NCBI GenBank assembly: GCA_012960505.1
Contig: DUBC01000016.1
Coordinates: forward strand, 186,001-250,000
Source: Verrucomicrobiales bacterium
GTDB lineage: Bacteria > Verrucomicrobiota > Verrucomicrobiia > Verrucomicrobiales > DEV007
Direction: 5' to 3'
Length of the DNA: 64,000 bases
Shown: positions 9,126 through 18,231 of the stretch, piece by piece
Layout: each line of letters opens with the position of its first letter
Numbering within the stretch: the first letter of the stretch is position 1
Position numbers and translations under genes: made by a program
The notes under the pieces: generated by a model
Databases searched by the model: none
What the model saw: only the letters and a program-made list of their open reading frames with translations
Told to the model about the DNA's origin: nothing

Positions 9126-9986
9126 TTATTTGGATTGGGATAATTTCTTAACGTGCTTAACAAGAATTTTCAATCCCGGGTCGAGCATGCCTCCATGGTT
9201 AAACCCTTGCAGTTCATAAAGTTTGGTTTTTTGGTGCTTCACTATTTGCATCATTCTGGCAAGGTAGGCATTTTCCTCATACCGTCCAAGTAGCTCCAAT
9301 TCCTTATCGCCAGTAACGAGAACCAATGAGGGTGCATCTGCTCTGACATGGAATAGCGGAGCAAAACGATCAATGATAGGTTGATGTTCTGGGACACCTT
9401 CTTCTTCGCGAGGCGTGAAGTGAGTGATGGTGTGTCCGCTCAGAGGAATGAGTCCCGCAATTATGTTTGCATCTATGTCATGCTCTTGGAGGTAGGACTT
9501 ATCTAGACCTATCATACTGGTCAGGTAACCGCCAGCGGAGTGACCAGAAACAAATATTTTATCTTTTGATCCTCCATATTTTTCAATATTTTTCACTGTC
9601 CAAGCAACTGCTGCAGCAGCGTCCTCAATGTATACGGGGCATTGAACTTTAGGAAACAGGCGATAATTGACTGCGATTACAGCAAACCCTTTCTCCATGA
9701 GTTGGCCTGGGATTTTTTTATTTCCTGCTCTTAGGCCTCCGCCATGAAACCATACTACGGATGCAAAATTTTTAATTTTAGCAGGATAATAGATATCTAA
9801 CTTGCATCGATTCTTTATGTATTCGTTGTCTGCTTTATTATTTAAAACTTCGTAAGCGATATTTTGTTCTGTTTTATATTCCTCAGCCTTGGAACTTAGG
9901 TCCAAAAAGGCTGATACAAATAAAATTAAGACAATAATGTGTCTCTCATATGCATTGAAATACGAGTTGGTTTTATGTTCTAGCAT
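9126..9986 (-). CDS. exported alpha/beta hydrolase (esterase/BD-FAE-like)
   Basis: Exported serine esterase of the alpha/beta hydrolase fold, similar in design to hormone-sensitive-lipase and BD-FAE-type carbohydrate esterases. Oxyanion motif VWFHGGGLRAGNK, nucleophile elbow SGHSAGGYL, acid region LVTGDKELELL and catalytic His in GFNHGGM. I prefer the ATG at 9984-9986, giving a signal peptide with hydrophobic core IIVLILFVSAFLDL and cleavage near SKAEE; an ATG at 10029-10031 would add 15 residues. A second esterase of this class lies at 18232-19383. Substrate unknown. Confidence 0.8.
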   Translation of the reverse strand: MLEHKTNSYFNAYERHIIVLILFVSAFLDLSSKAEEYKTEQNIAYEVLNNKADNEYIKNRCKLDIYYPAKIKNFASVVWFHGGGLRAGNKKIPGQLMEKGFAVIAVNYRLFPKVQCPVYIEDAAAAVAWTVKNIEKYGGSKDKIFVSGHSAGGYLTSMIGLDKSYLQEHDIDANIIAGLIPLSGHTITHFTPREEEGVPEHQPIIDRFAPLFHVRADAPSLVLVTGDKELELLGRYEENAYLARMMQIVKHQKTKLYELQGFNHGGMLDPGLKILVKHVKKLSQSK

Positions 9987-10106
9987 ATTGGAGTCATAAA
10001 CTATTTCAGGGTTAATTGCTTCAAAAAACATCAATATAATAGTCTGAATAAGTAATATAAAACTGCTTTCTTAGGCGTTGCCTCGGTCTATAGTGCTCTC
10101 CCAATA

Positions 10107-11486
10107 ATGACGGTTTGGTCAAAAATGCCCAAGGTTCATATTAAAACATACGGATGCCAGATGAACGAGAGAGACTCGTATCAAGTGGCTAAGATGCTTA
10201 AGGACCGTGGTTATATGATGACGACGGAGCAGGCGGAGGCGGATGTGATCTTGATTAATACTTGTTCTGTTCGTGACATGGCTGAACAGAAAGCCTTGAA
10301 TAAAATGAGCTCAATGCAGCACCTTCGTAAGACCAGGCCTCACATTGTATATGGTTTCATGGGGTGTATGGCGCAGAGCCGTGGAAAGGAACTTCTAGAA
10401 AGAGGAGCCGATCTGGTCGTGGGAACTCAGAAATATCATAGAGTCGCTGATTACGTGGAAGAAATTTTCAGAGCCAGAGTTGAGGCGAGAATGGATGACT
10501 TGCGCACTTCGATTGTGGATACTGAAGAAGAGGCTAATTCCCAGAATACAATTCGGGACGGGGCAGCTACTGAAGGTTCAGTGACTGCATTTGTTTCCAT
10601 TATGCAAGGTTGTAATATGAAATGTTCTTTTTGTATTGTTCCTTATACTAGGGGGTCAGAGAGGGCGAGACCGATTGTGGAAATTGTTGATGAAGTAAAA
10701 GAACTAGCTGATTCCGGAATCAGGGAAGTAACTTTATTGGGCCAGATCGTTAATCTTTATGGGCGTCATGAATTTTCTTCTGTTGAGGGGAAGACCCCTT
10801 TCGTGCAGTTGCTTGAAGCGGTGGCGCAAGTCGAAGGCATTGAACGGGTACGATTCATCTCACCTCATCCGGTAGGTTATAAGCAGGATCTAATTGATGC
10901 ATTTGGTTATATACCTCAATTAGTCGAGCATGTGCATTTTCCATTGCAGTCTGGTTCTGATAAAATTCTAAAAGCTATGCGACGGCCATATAAGGTCGCA
11001 AAATTTGAAGAATTAGTCGAGCGGATGAGAGAGGCCTGTTCAAATATTGCGATTTCGACTGACATTATCGTTGGATTTCCTGGTGAAGGTGAAGAGGAAT
11101 ATGCCGAAACAAGGAACCTTTATGAGAGAGTCCGTTTTGATAATGCATTTATTTTTCGATATTCAAAGCGGAGAGGAACTCCAGCGGCTGAAATTGATGA
11201 ATCTCTCCATTTATCGGAAAGGGTAAAGGAAGAAAGGAATCAGGATTTATTGAAAGTTGTGGATAAAATAGGCAGTGAAAAGAATTATTCCTTGATAGGT
11301 ACTCAGCAGCAGGTTCTTTGTGAGGGTCTCAGTAAACGTAGGGACGATCGTTTGAGCGGAAGGACAAGAACGAATAAAATTGTTATTTTTAAAGGTGACA
11401 GCGGACGCCTTAAGGGAAAATTATTTAATGTTGAAATCGAACGTACGACGGGACATGTACTTTACGGAACCCCTATTTTAAACTGA
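10107..11486 (+). CDS. miaB: tRNA-2-methylthio-N6-dimethylallyladenosine synthase MiaB
   Basis: Radical-SAM methylthiotransferase that converts i6A37 to ms2i6A37 in tRNAs reading UNN codons. 459 residues, family length. N-terminal UPF0004 domain with KTYGCQMNERDS and the further cluster cysteines (NTCSVRD, GFMGCMAQ); radical SAM motif CNMKCSFCIVPYTRG; C-terminal TRAM domain (residues about 390-455). An internal ATG at 10125 (MPKVHIKTYGC) is an equally good start and matches the family better. First gene of a plus-strand run; followed 4 bases later by a membrane-protein gene. Confidence 0.95.
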   Translation: MTVWSKMPKVHIKTYGCQMNERDSYQVAKMLKDRGYMMTTEQAEADVILINTCSVRDMAEQKALNKMSSMQHLRKTRPHIVYGFMGCMAQSRGKELLERGADLVVGTQKYHRVADYVEEIFRARVEARMDDLRTSIVDTEEEANSQNTIRDGAATEGSVTAFVSIMQGCNMKCSFCIVPYTRGSERARPIVEIVDEVKELADSGIREVTLLGQIVNLYGRHEFSSVEGKTPFVQLLEAVAQVEGIERVRFISPHPVGYKQDLIDAFGYIPQLVEHVHFPLQSGSDKILKAMRRPYKVAKFEELVERMREACSNIAISTDIIVGFPGEGEEEYAETRNLYERVRFDNAFIFRYSKRRGTPAAEIDESLHLSERVKEERNQDLLKVVDKIGSEKNYSLIGTQQQVLCEGLSKRRDDRLSGRTRTNKIVIFKGDSGRLKGKLFNVEIERTTGHVLYGTPILN

Positions 11487-11490
11487 TCAG

Positions 11491-12072
11491 ATGACGCGCC
11501 ATATTTACACTCAATTTTTCACCTTACAATTTATCGGAATCATAATAGGAGTGATCCTTGTAACTCTTCATGTGATGGCTTTATTGAAGCGTGAATCGGT
11601 TATGGATTATCTTAAGCAATTGCCTCGCAACAAAAGATTGGGCATTGCGATTCTCGCAATTGATTGTGTCTGGTCTTTCTGGTTGATCGGTGAAGTTGAT
11701 CTTGGTGAATTTCAGAAATGGGAAAGGCCGATCCGGTTCGGGTTACCTCTTGGATTTATTTGTTTTATTTTTTGGGTCGATGAGTTTTTGGCAGTTAGGG
11801 CAGTGGGTATTTTCTTACTCTTGTTAGCTTGTCCGCTCCTTGATGTTGCTTTTCTTCAAGAACCGAAAACTAGAATCTTATTACCGATACTTTGTTACAT
11901 ATGGATTTTCTTATCTCTCTTCTGGATAGGAATGCCGTATCTTATGCGTGATCACATTGCTTGGGCCACAAAAACAAAAGGCCGGTGGACGAGCCTTTCC
12001 GTGAGTGGCATTGCCTATGGGCTCGTAATGATTGTTTGTGCTTTTGCATTTTGGGGTAGTGATAAAAGCTAA
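11491..12072 (+). CDS. hypothetical inner-membrane protein
   Basis: I do not recognise a family. 193 residues with about six hydrophobic segments: FIGIIIGVILVTLHVMALL, AILAIDCVWSFWLIG, FGLPLGFICFIFWVD, AVGIFLLLLACPLLDVAFL, ILLPILCYIWIFLSLFWIG and a last one near GLVMIVCAFAFWG. Charged loops are short. It begins 4 bases after miaB stops, so it is probably cotranscribed with miaB, but nothing links it functionally to tRNA modification. Confidence 0.7.
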   Translation: MTRHIYTQFFTLQFIGIIIGVILVTLHVMALLKRESVMDYLKQLPRNKRLGIAILAIDCVWSFWLIGEVDLGEFQKWERPIRFGLPLGFICFIFWVDEFLAVRAVGIFLLLLACPLLDVAFLQEPKTRILLPILCYIWIFLSLFWIGMPYLMRDHIAWATKTKGRWTSLSVSGIAYGLVMIVCAFAFWGSDKS

Positions 12073-12173
12073 TATTTGATATTTACTGGAAATAATTGAT
12101 GCAGTTGGAATTGTTTCTGTGTAAGTCTATGATGATAAATTAAGAGTTTGGACTATTATAATAAGTAGAAGCT

Positions 12174-12815
12174 ATGTCTGAAGAAAGAAAAGAAGAGCAA
12201 TTGAAGTATCAAACATTTTTGATCTTTGGAGCTCCCGGGAGCGGTAAGGGAACTCAGGGCCGTATATTGGGCCAAACTCCAAGATTTTATCATTGTGCCT
12301 GTGGAGATGTCTTTAGATCTTTAGACACCCGTACAGAGATTGGACAAGAATTCGTTCAATATTCAAGTCGCGGAGAATTAGTTCCTGATGATGTTACCGT
12401 TAGTCTTTGGAAGACAGCAGTTGAATCGAAAGTAACATCAAATGCGTTTAAACCTGATATTGATTTTTTGGTTCTTGATGGAATCCCTAGGAATGTAGAG
12501 CAGGCAAGATTAATTGATGATCACTGTGAAGTTGTTCAAATTTTTCATCTGTCATGCCCGGATAGGAGTGAGTTGATGAGAAGGATCAGAAAGCGTTCTA
12601 TTAAGGAAAATCGTCTCGATGATGCAACTGATGAAGTGATCCAAAATCGTATTCAGCAATACGAACAAGAAACCAAGAAGTTGTTAGGTCACTATTCGGC
12701 AGAAATCTTAACTAACATTAATGCTCAGCAGAGTCCTATCAAAGTTTTGCAGGACATAATTTATACTGTAACATCTTTAAGAGTATGGCAGAAAACTTCT
12801 GACGAGGTTTACTAG
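12174..12815 (+). CDS. adk: adenylate kinase family protein
   Basis: Nucleoside monophosphate kinase, most likely adenylate kinase (ATP + AMP to 2 ADP). 213 residues. P-loop GAPGSGKGTQ near the N-terminus, NMP-binding part CGDVFRSL and SRGELVPDD, then LDGIPRN in place of the usual DGFPR. The LID region (KRSIKENRLDDATDEVIQNR) is short and lacks the zinc cysteines. The wording LDGIPRN and a divergent C-terminus leave room for a related NMP kinase. Upstream of fmt, pyrH and frr. Confidence 0.78.
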   Translation: MSEERKEEQLKYQTFLIFGAPGSGKGTQGRILGQTPRFYHCACGDVFRSLDTRTEIGQEFVQYSSRGELVPDDVTVSLWKTAVESKVTSNAFKPDIDFLVLDGIPRNVEQARLIDDHCEVVQIFHLSCPDRSELMRRIRKRSIKENRLDDATDEVIQNRIQQYEQETKKLLGHYSAEILTNINAQQSPIKVLQDIIYTVTSLRVWQKTSDEVY

Positions 12816-12828
12816 TAGTTATCTATAA

Positions 12829-13773
12829 GTGAAAATTGTTTTTCTTGGCACTGGCGATATTGGCTTACCTACATTAAGTGCAATACAAAATTCAGAAGAG
12901 CATGACATCTTGGCTGTCTATACTCAGCCAGATAGGCCCTTTGGTAGAAAAGGTGATTTAAAAGTATCTGAAATAAAACTTTTTGCCCAATCGTGTTCCA
13001 TTCCCGTACATCAACCAGAGAAGATTCGGGAAATTGAAGCTATTGAGAGTCTTGTAAATTATACGCCGGATATCATTGTGGTCATTGCATATGGCCAAAT
13101 ATTACCTAAATCCGTTTTAGATGTTCCTAAAATAGAATGCATAAATTTACACGCATCGCTATTGCCTTATCATCGTGGAGCTGCGCCTATCCAAGCTTCG
13201 ATACTAGCAGGAGATGTTCGCACAGGAGTTACTGTGATGTACGTCGGTGAAGGTCTTGATGATGGTGATATTCTGTTTTCAATCTCGTTGGATATTACGG
13301 CCGAGGAGACTGGAGGGTCCCTACATGAACGGTTAGGGAAGCTGGGTCCAGATGCTGTTCTTCATTCTCTAGAACTTTTGTCATCTGGTTCTGCTCCTAG
13401 AGAAGAACAGGAGCACGGATTAGCAACTCACGTAACTAAAATCAAACGATCAGATGGCATGATTAATTGGTCCAAGCCTGCCCGTCATATTGATCGACTT
13501 GTCAGAGCCTATGATCCTTGGCCAGGAACATTCACTTCTTTCCCGGACCATTCAAATATCAAGATATTTCCTCCAGTTGAAATTGTAGAATATGAGGGAT
13601 CAGATCCTGGCAAGATTATTGATATGGATTCTAATGGTATCTTGGTTGCGTGTGGTAAGGGTGCTTTAAGAATTTCTGAAATACAGCCTTCAGGAAGGCG
13701 TAGAATGTTGGTTCCAGCATATGTTGCTGGGAAAGAACTGAAGATCGGTGATGTTTTAGGGGTTGAAGATTAA
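12829..13773 (+). CDS. fmt: methionyl-tRNA formyltransferase
   Basis: Formylates the initiator Met-tRNA using 10-formyltetrahydrofolate. 314 residues, family length. N-terminal KIVFLGTGDIGLPTL, folate/catalytic HASLLPYHRGAAPIQ with the Asn-His-Asp set (NLHASLLP), then MYVGEGLDDGDIL, and a C-terminal OB-like domain with RAYDPWPGTF. Start is GTG at 12829, 13 bases after the adk stop; no Shine-Dalgarno sequence is visible. No def (peptide deformylase) is adjacent. Confidence 0.96.
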   Translation: MKIVFLGTGDIGLPTLSAIQNSEEHDILAVYTQPDRPFGRKGDLKVSEIKLFAQSCSIPVHQPEKIREIEAIESLVNYTPDIIVVIAYGQILPKSVLDVPKIECINLHASLLPYHRGAAPIQASILAGDVRTGVTVMYVGEGLDDGDILFSISLDITAEETGGSLHERLGKLGPDAVLHSLELLSSGSAPREEQEHGLATHVTKIKRSDGMINWSKPARHIDRLVRAYDPWPGTFTSFPDHSNIKIFPPVEIVEYEGSDPGKIIDMDSNGILVACGKGALRISEIQPSGRRRMLVPAYVAGKELKIGDVLGVED

Positions 13774-13835
13774 TAAAAACACTTTTCATTGACGTTAGTC
13801 TGTTGTTTTCTTGGAGCAGATACTCTTCGTAAAGA

Positions 13836-14579
13836 ATGATAGGAAATACACAAAGAAAAAACTTTAAGCGGGTAATCTTAAAATTAAGCGGTGAAGCTTT
13901 GCGTGAGCCTGGGAGTGAAGATAATATTTCTCCGGAAATAGTCGAAACGATTGCTAGTCAGATCAAGCTTGGACATCAAGAGGGAATAGAAATAGGTGTC
14001 GTTGTTGGGGGTGGTAATTTTTGGAGAGGAATTAGTGCAAGTAATCGTGGCATGGAAAGGGCAACAGCTGATTATGTCGGGATGCTGGCAACAGTTATGA
14101 ATTCTTTGGCATTGCAAAGTATGCTTGAAGACATGGAAGTTCCTACAAGAGTTCAGACAGCAATCGAAATGAAGAATGTTGCAGAGCCTTTTATACGTCG
14201 AAAGGCTACCCGTCACCTAGAACTTGGAAGGGTTGTTATTTTTGGTGCAGGTACCGGGAACCCTTTCTTTTCGACTGATACCACGGCGGCGCTCAGGGCA
14301 AGTGAGATCGGAGCAGATGCTATTCTAAAGGCCACTAAAGTTGATGGCGTTTACGATTCTGACCCGAATCAGAATGAGGACGCAAAAAGATATGAAAGTG
14401 TTTCTTTTCAAGAGTGCCTTGAAAAGCGTTTGAAAATTCTTGATTCAACGGCTTTTAGTTTATGCATGGATAATTTTAAACCGATCATCGTTTTCGATAT
14501 AAACCGGGAAGATAATATTCGCAAAGCACTCGTAGGAGAGCCTGTCGGAACGCTTGTTTATTCCGAAGATGATAACTAA
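13836..14579 (+). CDS. pyrH: uridylate kinase
   Basis: UMP kinase (UMP + ATP to UDP), bacterial hexameric amino-acid-kinase fold, usually GTP-activated and UTP-inhibited. 247 residues. Motifs: [57 protein letters not shown] and [12 protein letters not shown]. Followed 36 bases later by frr, the near-universal pyrH-frr pair. The upstream rpsB-tsf genes that often precede it are absent here. Confidence 0.97.
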   Translation: MIGNTQRKNFKRVILKLSGEALREPGSEDNISPEIVETIASQIKLGHQEGIEIGVVVGGGNFWRGISASNRGMERATADYVGMLATVMNSLALQSMLEDMEVPTRVQTAIEMKNVAEPFIRRKATRHLELGRVVIFGAGTGNPFFSTDTTAALRASEIGADAILKATKVDGVYDSDPNQNEDAKRYESVSFQECLEKRLKILDSTAFSLCMDNFKPIIVFDINREDNIRKALVGEPVGTLVYSEDDN

Positions 14580-14615
14580 GATTTAAAATAATAAGTAACC
14601 TATAATCCAATATAA

Positions 14616-15182
14616 ATGACTGTAGATACATTAATTCCCGAGACAGATGGAGCCATGAAAAAGGCCGTTGAATACACTTTGCATGAGTTTTCTAGTATTC
14701 GTACAGGTAAAGCTTCTCCAGCCCTCGTAGAAAATATTGATATTCATGTTCAATCTTACGGATCGAATATGAAACTAAAGCAGTTAGCAGTCATCTCTTC
14801 TCCTGACCCGAGGATGCTTCTTGTTTCGCCCTTTGATCCTTCCACGGTTCAGGACATAGAGAGGGGGCTCAAAGAGTCGAAGCTTGGTATTAATCCTTTT
14901 GTGGATGGTAAAGCTATACGTTTGCCTATTCCGGAACTATCTGAAGAGCGTAGGAAAGACTTAGTTAAGATGGTTAAACAGATAGCCGAAGAGGGAAGAG
15001 TTCGAGTCCGGTCGGCACGTAAGAGTGGAATGGACGGAATTAAGAGTCTTAAGGCAGGTGGTGAAATTACCGAAGATGATCTGAGGGATATGGAAAAGGA
15101 GGTTCAGACTTTAACTGATAAATTTGTCAAAGAAATCGACGAGCACGTAGATAATAAGGAAAAGGAAATTATGACCGTTTAG
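14616..15182 (+). CDS. frr: ribosome recycling factor
   Basis: Splits post-termination ribosomes with EF-G. 188 residues against a typical 185. The family signatures are SSIRTGKASPALVENIDI, SPFDPSTVQDIERGLKESKLGINP, and the C-terminal helices with VKQIAEEGRVRVRSARK. Last gene of the adk-fmt-pyrH-frr run; a strong terminator follows 50 bases downstream. Confidence 0.97.
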   Translation: MTVDTLIPETDGAMKKAVEYTLHEFSSIRTGKASPALVENIDIHVQSYGSNMKLKQLAVISSPDPRMLLVSPFDPSTVQDIERGLKESKLGINPFVDGKAIRLPIPELSEERRKDLVKMVKQIAEEGRVRVRSARKSGMDGIKSLKAGGEITEDDLRDMEKEVQTLTDKFVKEIDEHVDNKEKEIMTV

Positions 15183-15225
15183 TGCTTTGGTCATCTATTG
15201 AAAGTTTAATTGGGTTATCAAATAA

Positions 15226-15253
15226 AAAAAACGCACTGTGGAGTGCGCTTTTT
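15226..15253. terminator. bidirectional Rho-independent terminator
   Basis: A perfect 6-bp stem, CGCACT (15232-15237) and AGTGCG (15242-15247), with a GTGG loop, is preceded by an A-tract and followed by CTTTTT. It can end frr transcription on the plus strand and the convergent lipoprotein transcript on the minus strand. Confidence 0.85.
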
Positions 15254-15283
15254 AGTTTAATAAAATTAAGTATGCTTATTTAA

Positions 15284-15484
15284 TTATTGGGACTGTGGCA
15301 GGTTTCCGTATCTGGCATTGCTTTCCCATGCTTCGTGACGTGCTTGTGGCAAGTTGCTGAGCCCACTATTTACGCCTGTCCCTTTGTAATTTCCTACTTG
15401 TGTAGCTTCGCACCCGCTGAACAATGTCAGTAGAATGCCGACTAAGGCCATTATTGGAATAACACGCGTGAAAATATTAAGCAC
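15284..15484 (-). CDS. small outer/inner-membrane lipoprotein, unknown
   Basis: 66-residue putative lipoprotein. N-terminal hydrophobic stretch VIPIMALVGILLTLF is followed by a lipobox LFSGC, so the mature protein would be about 40 residues beginning CEATQVGNYKGTG. The mature part is polar and rich in Asn, Gly and Gln with no known domain. GTG start. Last gene in a minus-strand run after two coiled-coil proteins; a joint envelope role is only inference. Confidence 0.65.
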   Translation of the reverse strand: MLNIFTRVIPIMALVGILLTLFSGCEATQVGNYKGTGVNSGLSNLPQARHEAWESNARYGNLPQSQ

Positions 15485-15525
15485 TATTCGGATAGTTGGG
15501 AGTTCAGTAATGGTAATTGAATTAT

Positions 15526-16323
15526 TTATTCACCAAGCTTTTGAAATACTACTTTGTCTCCTGGCTCAACAGCCCGACTAAGTCCTTTTCGACTGATGTC
15601 TGCAACTGTTAATCCTGGCTGGATTGAAACAACGTTCAAATTACCGATACGAATCCCGTCCCTCTTTACGATCAGCTCGGAATCACCTTCGACGCCTTGA
15701 TCCTTTCCAATATTGACCAAGACAAATCCCCAATCCTTATTGACTGCTGTAATGATACCTTCTGTGGAATTACGTTCAATTTTAACCAGACGATCGACTT
15801 GAACCTTCTCAGCTTTTTGAATTCTTGTTTCGTTAGCAGCAACTTTTTTGCTTACGACCTCTAGCTCTGTTTGTCTGGTTGCTAGATCCTGTTTTGCGTT
15901 TTCAAGATCATTTTCCAATTTTTTAATTGTTGGTGCAATGTTCTGAAGGGTGACTCCAGGACCCAATTTTTTTCTTAGTTCAGTAACGACATTCTCAGCA
16001 GTGGCTAATTTTTTATCAAGAGGCGCTTTGGCTATTTTGATTCCACTAATTTCGCCATCGAGTGCTTTGATGTTGATATTGAGCTGGTCGGTATTGGCCT
16101 TGGACTGGTCTCTTCTTTGTTCTTGTTCCAACAGTAGTCCATAAGTTGCAAGCAACTTAACCTGATCCTCTTTGTTGATTGTGCCTAAGATTTCAACGAT
16201 TGATCTATTGTTTTCGACGCGGTTGTTTCTTTTTTCAATCAGCTCAGTTCGGTGCATCCAACTAAGAATACATGAAATGAGTAGGGCTATAACTGAAAGT
16301 CCAAGGAAATATTTAATCTTCAT
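15526..16323 (-). CDS. membrane-anchored coiled-coil protein, paralog of the next gene
   Basis: I do not recognise a named family. 265 residues: an N-terminal hydrophobic anchor (YFLGLSVIALLISCIL), a long coiled coil (about residues 35-170), then a small beta domain of about 70 residues beginning near ITAVNKDWGFVLVN and containing NIGKDQGVEGDSELIVKRDG. That C-terminal domain is shared with the gene at 16389-17333. Similar small barrels occur at the ends of some envelope and flagellar-assembly proteins, but I make no such assignment. Probably exported and periplasmic; spacing of 65 bases suggests cotranscription with its paralog. Confidence 0.7.
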   Translation of the reverse strand: MKIKYFLGLSVIALLISCILSWMHRTELIEKRNNRVENNRSIVEILGTINKEDQVKLLATYGLLLEQEQRRDQSKANTDQLNINIKALDGEISGIKIAKAPLDKKLATAENVVTELRKKLGPGVTLQNIAPTIKKLENDLENAKQDLATRQTELEVVSKKVAANETRIQKAEKVQVDRLVKIERNSTEGIITAVNKDWGFVLVNIGKDQGVEGDSELIVKRDGIRIGNLNVVSIQPGLTVADISRKGLSRAVEPGDKVVFQKLGE

Positions 16324-16388
16324 GATTTTTGATAAGTAACTTTAAGGGGTATTAAAAAATGATTAAAATGAATGATTGTCTGGAAAAA

Positions 16389-17333
16389 TTATAGGCCAAA
16401 AGGATCTTCTGTTTCTGCGGGTTTTTCAGGAGCAGGAGTATCATCGCCTCCTAGTCCGAATGGATCGTCATCGGCTTTTTCAGCAGGAGCAGCAGGCTTC
16501 TCAGGAGCAGCTGTTGGAGCGGCTGGGGTTGAAATCGTTTCTACGACTGGCTTCTTAGATGGATCCCATTTGCTTTCAGCGCTAAGGATAACACTGTCGC
16601 CGACCGCTAATTTCTCGCCTTCACTCAAAGATAAAACGTCACAGACGCAGACATTAGGCTCAAGGTTTGTGATGTTGATTTTTCCAATCAATTTATCACC
16701 GCGTTTGACGTCTAGCTTTACCCTTGCATTGATGCCTTGGTTACCACCTTTATCAATGACAACGAATCCCCAGTTATCAAATGTTTGAGCTATTTTAGCA
16801 TTAACCTCGATCATTTGACCTGCACGTTGACGAGAAACCTTGTCCCGGAGCGCTGTGATCTGCTTGTCAGTGTTTTCACGCTTGGCTATCATGTTTTTGT
16901 AGTTTTCTTTCGTGATTGCAATTTCTTGCTGAGCTGATGCCATCTCTGCCTGTAGGTTTTGACTCTTTTCCACGAGATCTTCGATCTCACCAATCTCTGC
17001 AAGCTCACGCTCGAGCTTAGTAAGTTTAGCTTCTACGTCAGCCTTGGCGGCTTCTAATCCAGCCTTATTACTTACTTTCTCACCTTTCTCTTTTACTTTG
17101 CTAGCTTCTTCTGTTTCCTGAGTGTCTGCTGCATCACTCGTTGTAGTAGTTATTTCAACATGTTCCTTGTTTTTGTTTTGGACGTCTGTTTGATATTGTT
17201 TTGCAAGATCTAGATTATTATTTGAATCTATGAGAGCTGCTCTTTCATTCTTCAGGTCCGTTGTTGTCTCATAGCGGAGCCATCCAGCGAGGATTCCAAA
17301 TACGATTGAGATGGTAATGAGTGATTTCCACAT
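16389..17333 (-). CDS. membrane-anchored coiled-coil protein with Pro/Ala-rich tail
   Basis: Paralog of 15526-16323. 314 residues: N-terminal anchor (LITISIVFGILAGWL), coiled coil (about 20-165), the beta domain with DNWGFVVIDKGGNQGINAR and VKRGDKLIGKINITNLEP, then a 60-residue low-complexity tail rich in Pro, Ala and Glu that twice contains a DPFGL motif (DDDPFGLGGDD and the C-terminal EDPFGL). Such tails are usually flexible and may bind a partner or the cell wall. Function unknown. Confidence 0.7.
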   Translation of the reverse strand: MWKSLITISIVFGILAGWLRYETTTDLKNERAALIDSNNNLDLAKQYQTDVQNKNKEHVEITTTTSDAADTQETEEASKVKEKGEKVSNKAGLEAAKADVEAKLTKLERELAEIGEIEDLVEKSQNLQAEMASAQQEIAITKENYKNMIAKRENTDKQITALRDKVSRQRAGQMIEVNAKIAQTFDNWGFVVIDKGGNQGINARVKLDVKRGDKLIGKINITNLEPNVCVCDVLSLSEGEKLAVGDSVILSAESKWDPSKKPVVETISTPAAPTAAPEKPAAPAEKADDDPFGLGGDDTPAPEKPAETEDPFGL

Positions 17334-17616
17334 GGCGGTAAGTTTACTGAGGGGTATTAGGGTTTTAAAATGTGTTAATGGGTAGTAATAGCTATTTAAT
17401 GGGAAAAAAACAACCTAAAACAGTGAAATTCACGGTGTTTTTTCTGAACCTGTTGTGCCTGAATTTGCATGTTTAATAACCATAAAGCCCGTCAAATAAG
17501 GGTGTTTCGACTTATATAGCAATCTTGCGGCCTATTTTCAGTGATAAAGTTATTTTCTCCTGACTTTGATCAGAGTCTGCTAATGGGAAAAATAAAATAC
17601 ACTTAATATTGGCTAA

Positions 17617-18192
17617 TTATGAGGAATTCGCTCTCTGCCGGACCGCTTCATAAAGGCAGATTCCGGTGGTGACTGAAACGTTGAGGCATTCCACGGATCC
17701 GACCATAGGTAGTTTTCCCAGAAAGTCACAGGACTCTTCGGTCAACCTTCTCAGCCCTTTCCCTTCTGCTCCCATGACGATTGCAATTTTACCTTTCAGA
17801 TCAATTTCATAAAATGAACCGTCAGCATTGTCTGATGTCCCGACGAACCAGAAACCTTCGTCCTTCAATGCCTTGATGGTTCTAGAAAGGTTCGTGACCT
17901 GTATGTAAGGTACAGACTCGGCTGCTCCACATGCTACTCGGCGAACCGTTTCATTGAGTGGTGCAGAACGGTCCTTAGGAGCAATGACGGCTGTGCAACC
18001 TGAGCCGTCCGCGGTCCTTAGACAGGCACCTAGGTTATGAGGATCCTGGACCTGATCCAGTATCAGTATTAGAGGGTCCTGAGCAGATTTTATAATTTGT
18101 ATGAGTTCATCCTCGCGCGCCGCTTTCCTTTTGCCTTGCACGTTTCCGTGAGCATGCCTGCGTTTACCGGTTGATCGGGATCCTTTGTGCAC
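17617..18192 (-). CDS. rlmB: 23S rRNA (guanosine-2'-O)-methyltransferase RlmB, short form
   Basis: SPOUT methyltransferase that methylates the ribose of G2251 (E. coli numbering) in 23S rRNA. The catalytic domain is very well conserved: [54 protein letters not shown] and the knot motif [18 protein letters not shown]. At 191 residues it is about 50 shorter than E. coli RlmB; the N-terminal L30e-like RNA-binding domain is replaced by a short basic stretch ([20 protein letters not shown]). GTG start. No upstream in-frame start would restore the missing domain. Confidence 0.85.
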   Translation of the reverse strand: MHKGSRSTGKRRHAHGNVQGKRKAAREDELIQIIKSAQDPLILILDQVQDPHNLGACLRTADGSGCTAVIAPKDRSAPLNETVRRVACGAAESVPYIQVTNLSRTIKALKDEGFWFVGTSDNADGSFYEIDLKGKIAIVMGAEGKGLRRLTEESCDFLGKLPMVGSVECLNVSVTTGICLYEAVRQRANSS

Positions 18193-18231
18193 TTTACAAT
18201 AATGATGTTAACTTAGATACTAAGAATGATT

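Noticed and set aside
15526..17333. Two coiled-coil genes as a duplicated segment from an assembly error
   Set aside because: Their DNA sequences differ strongly and only the protein C-terminal domain is similar, so this is an old paralog pair.
17410..17452. Possible hairpin (AAACA-GTG ... CAC-GG-TGTTT) with flanking T-tract downstream of rlmB
   Set aside because: The stem needs a two-base bulge and is weak; I could not distinguish it from A/T-rich noise.
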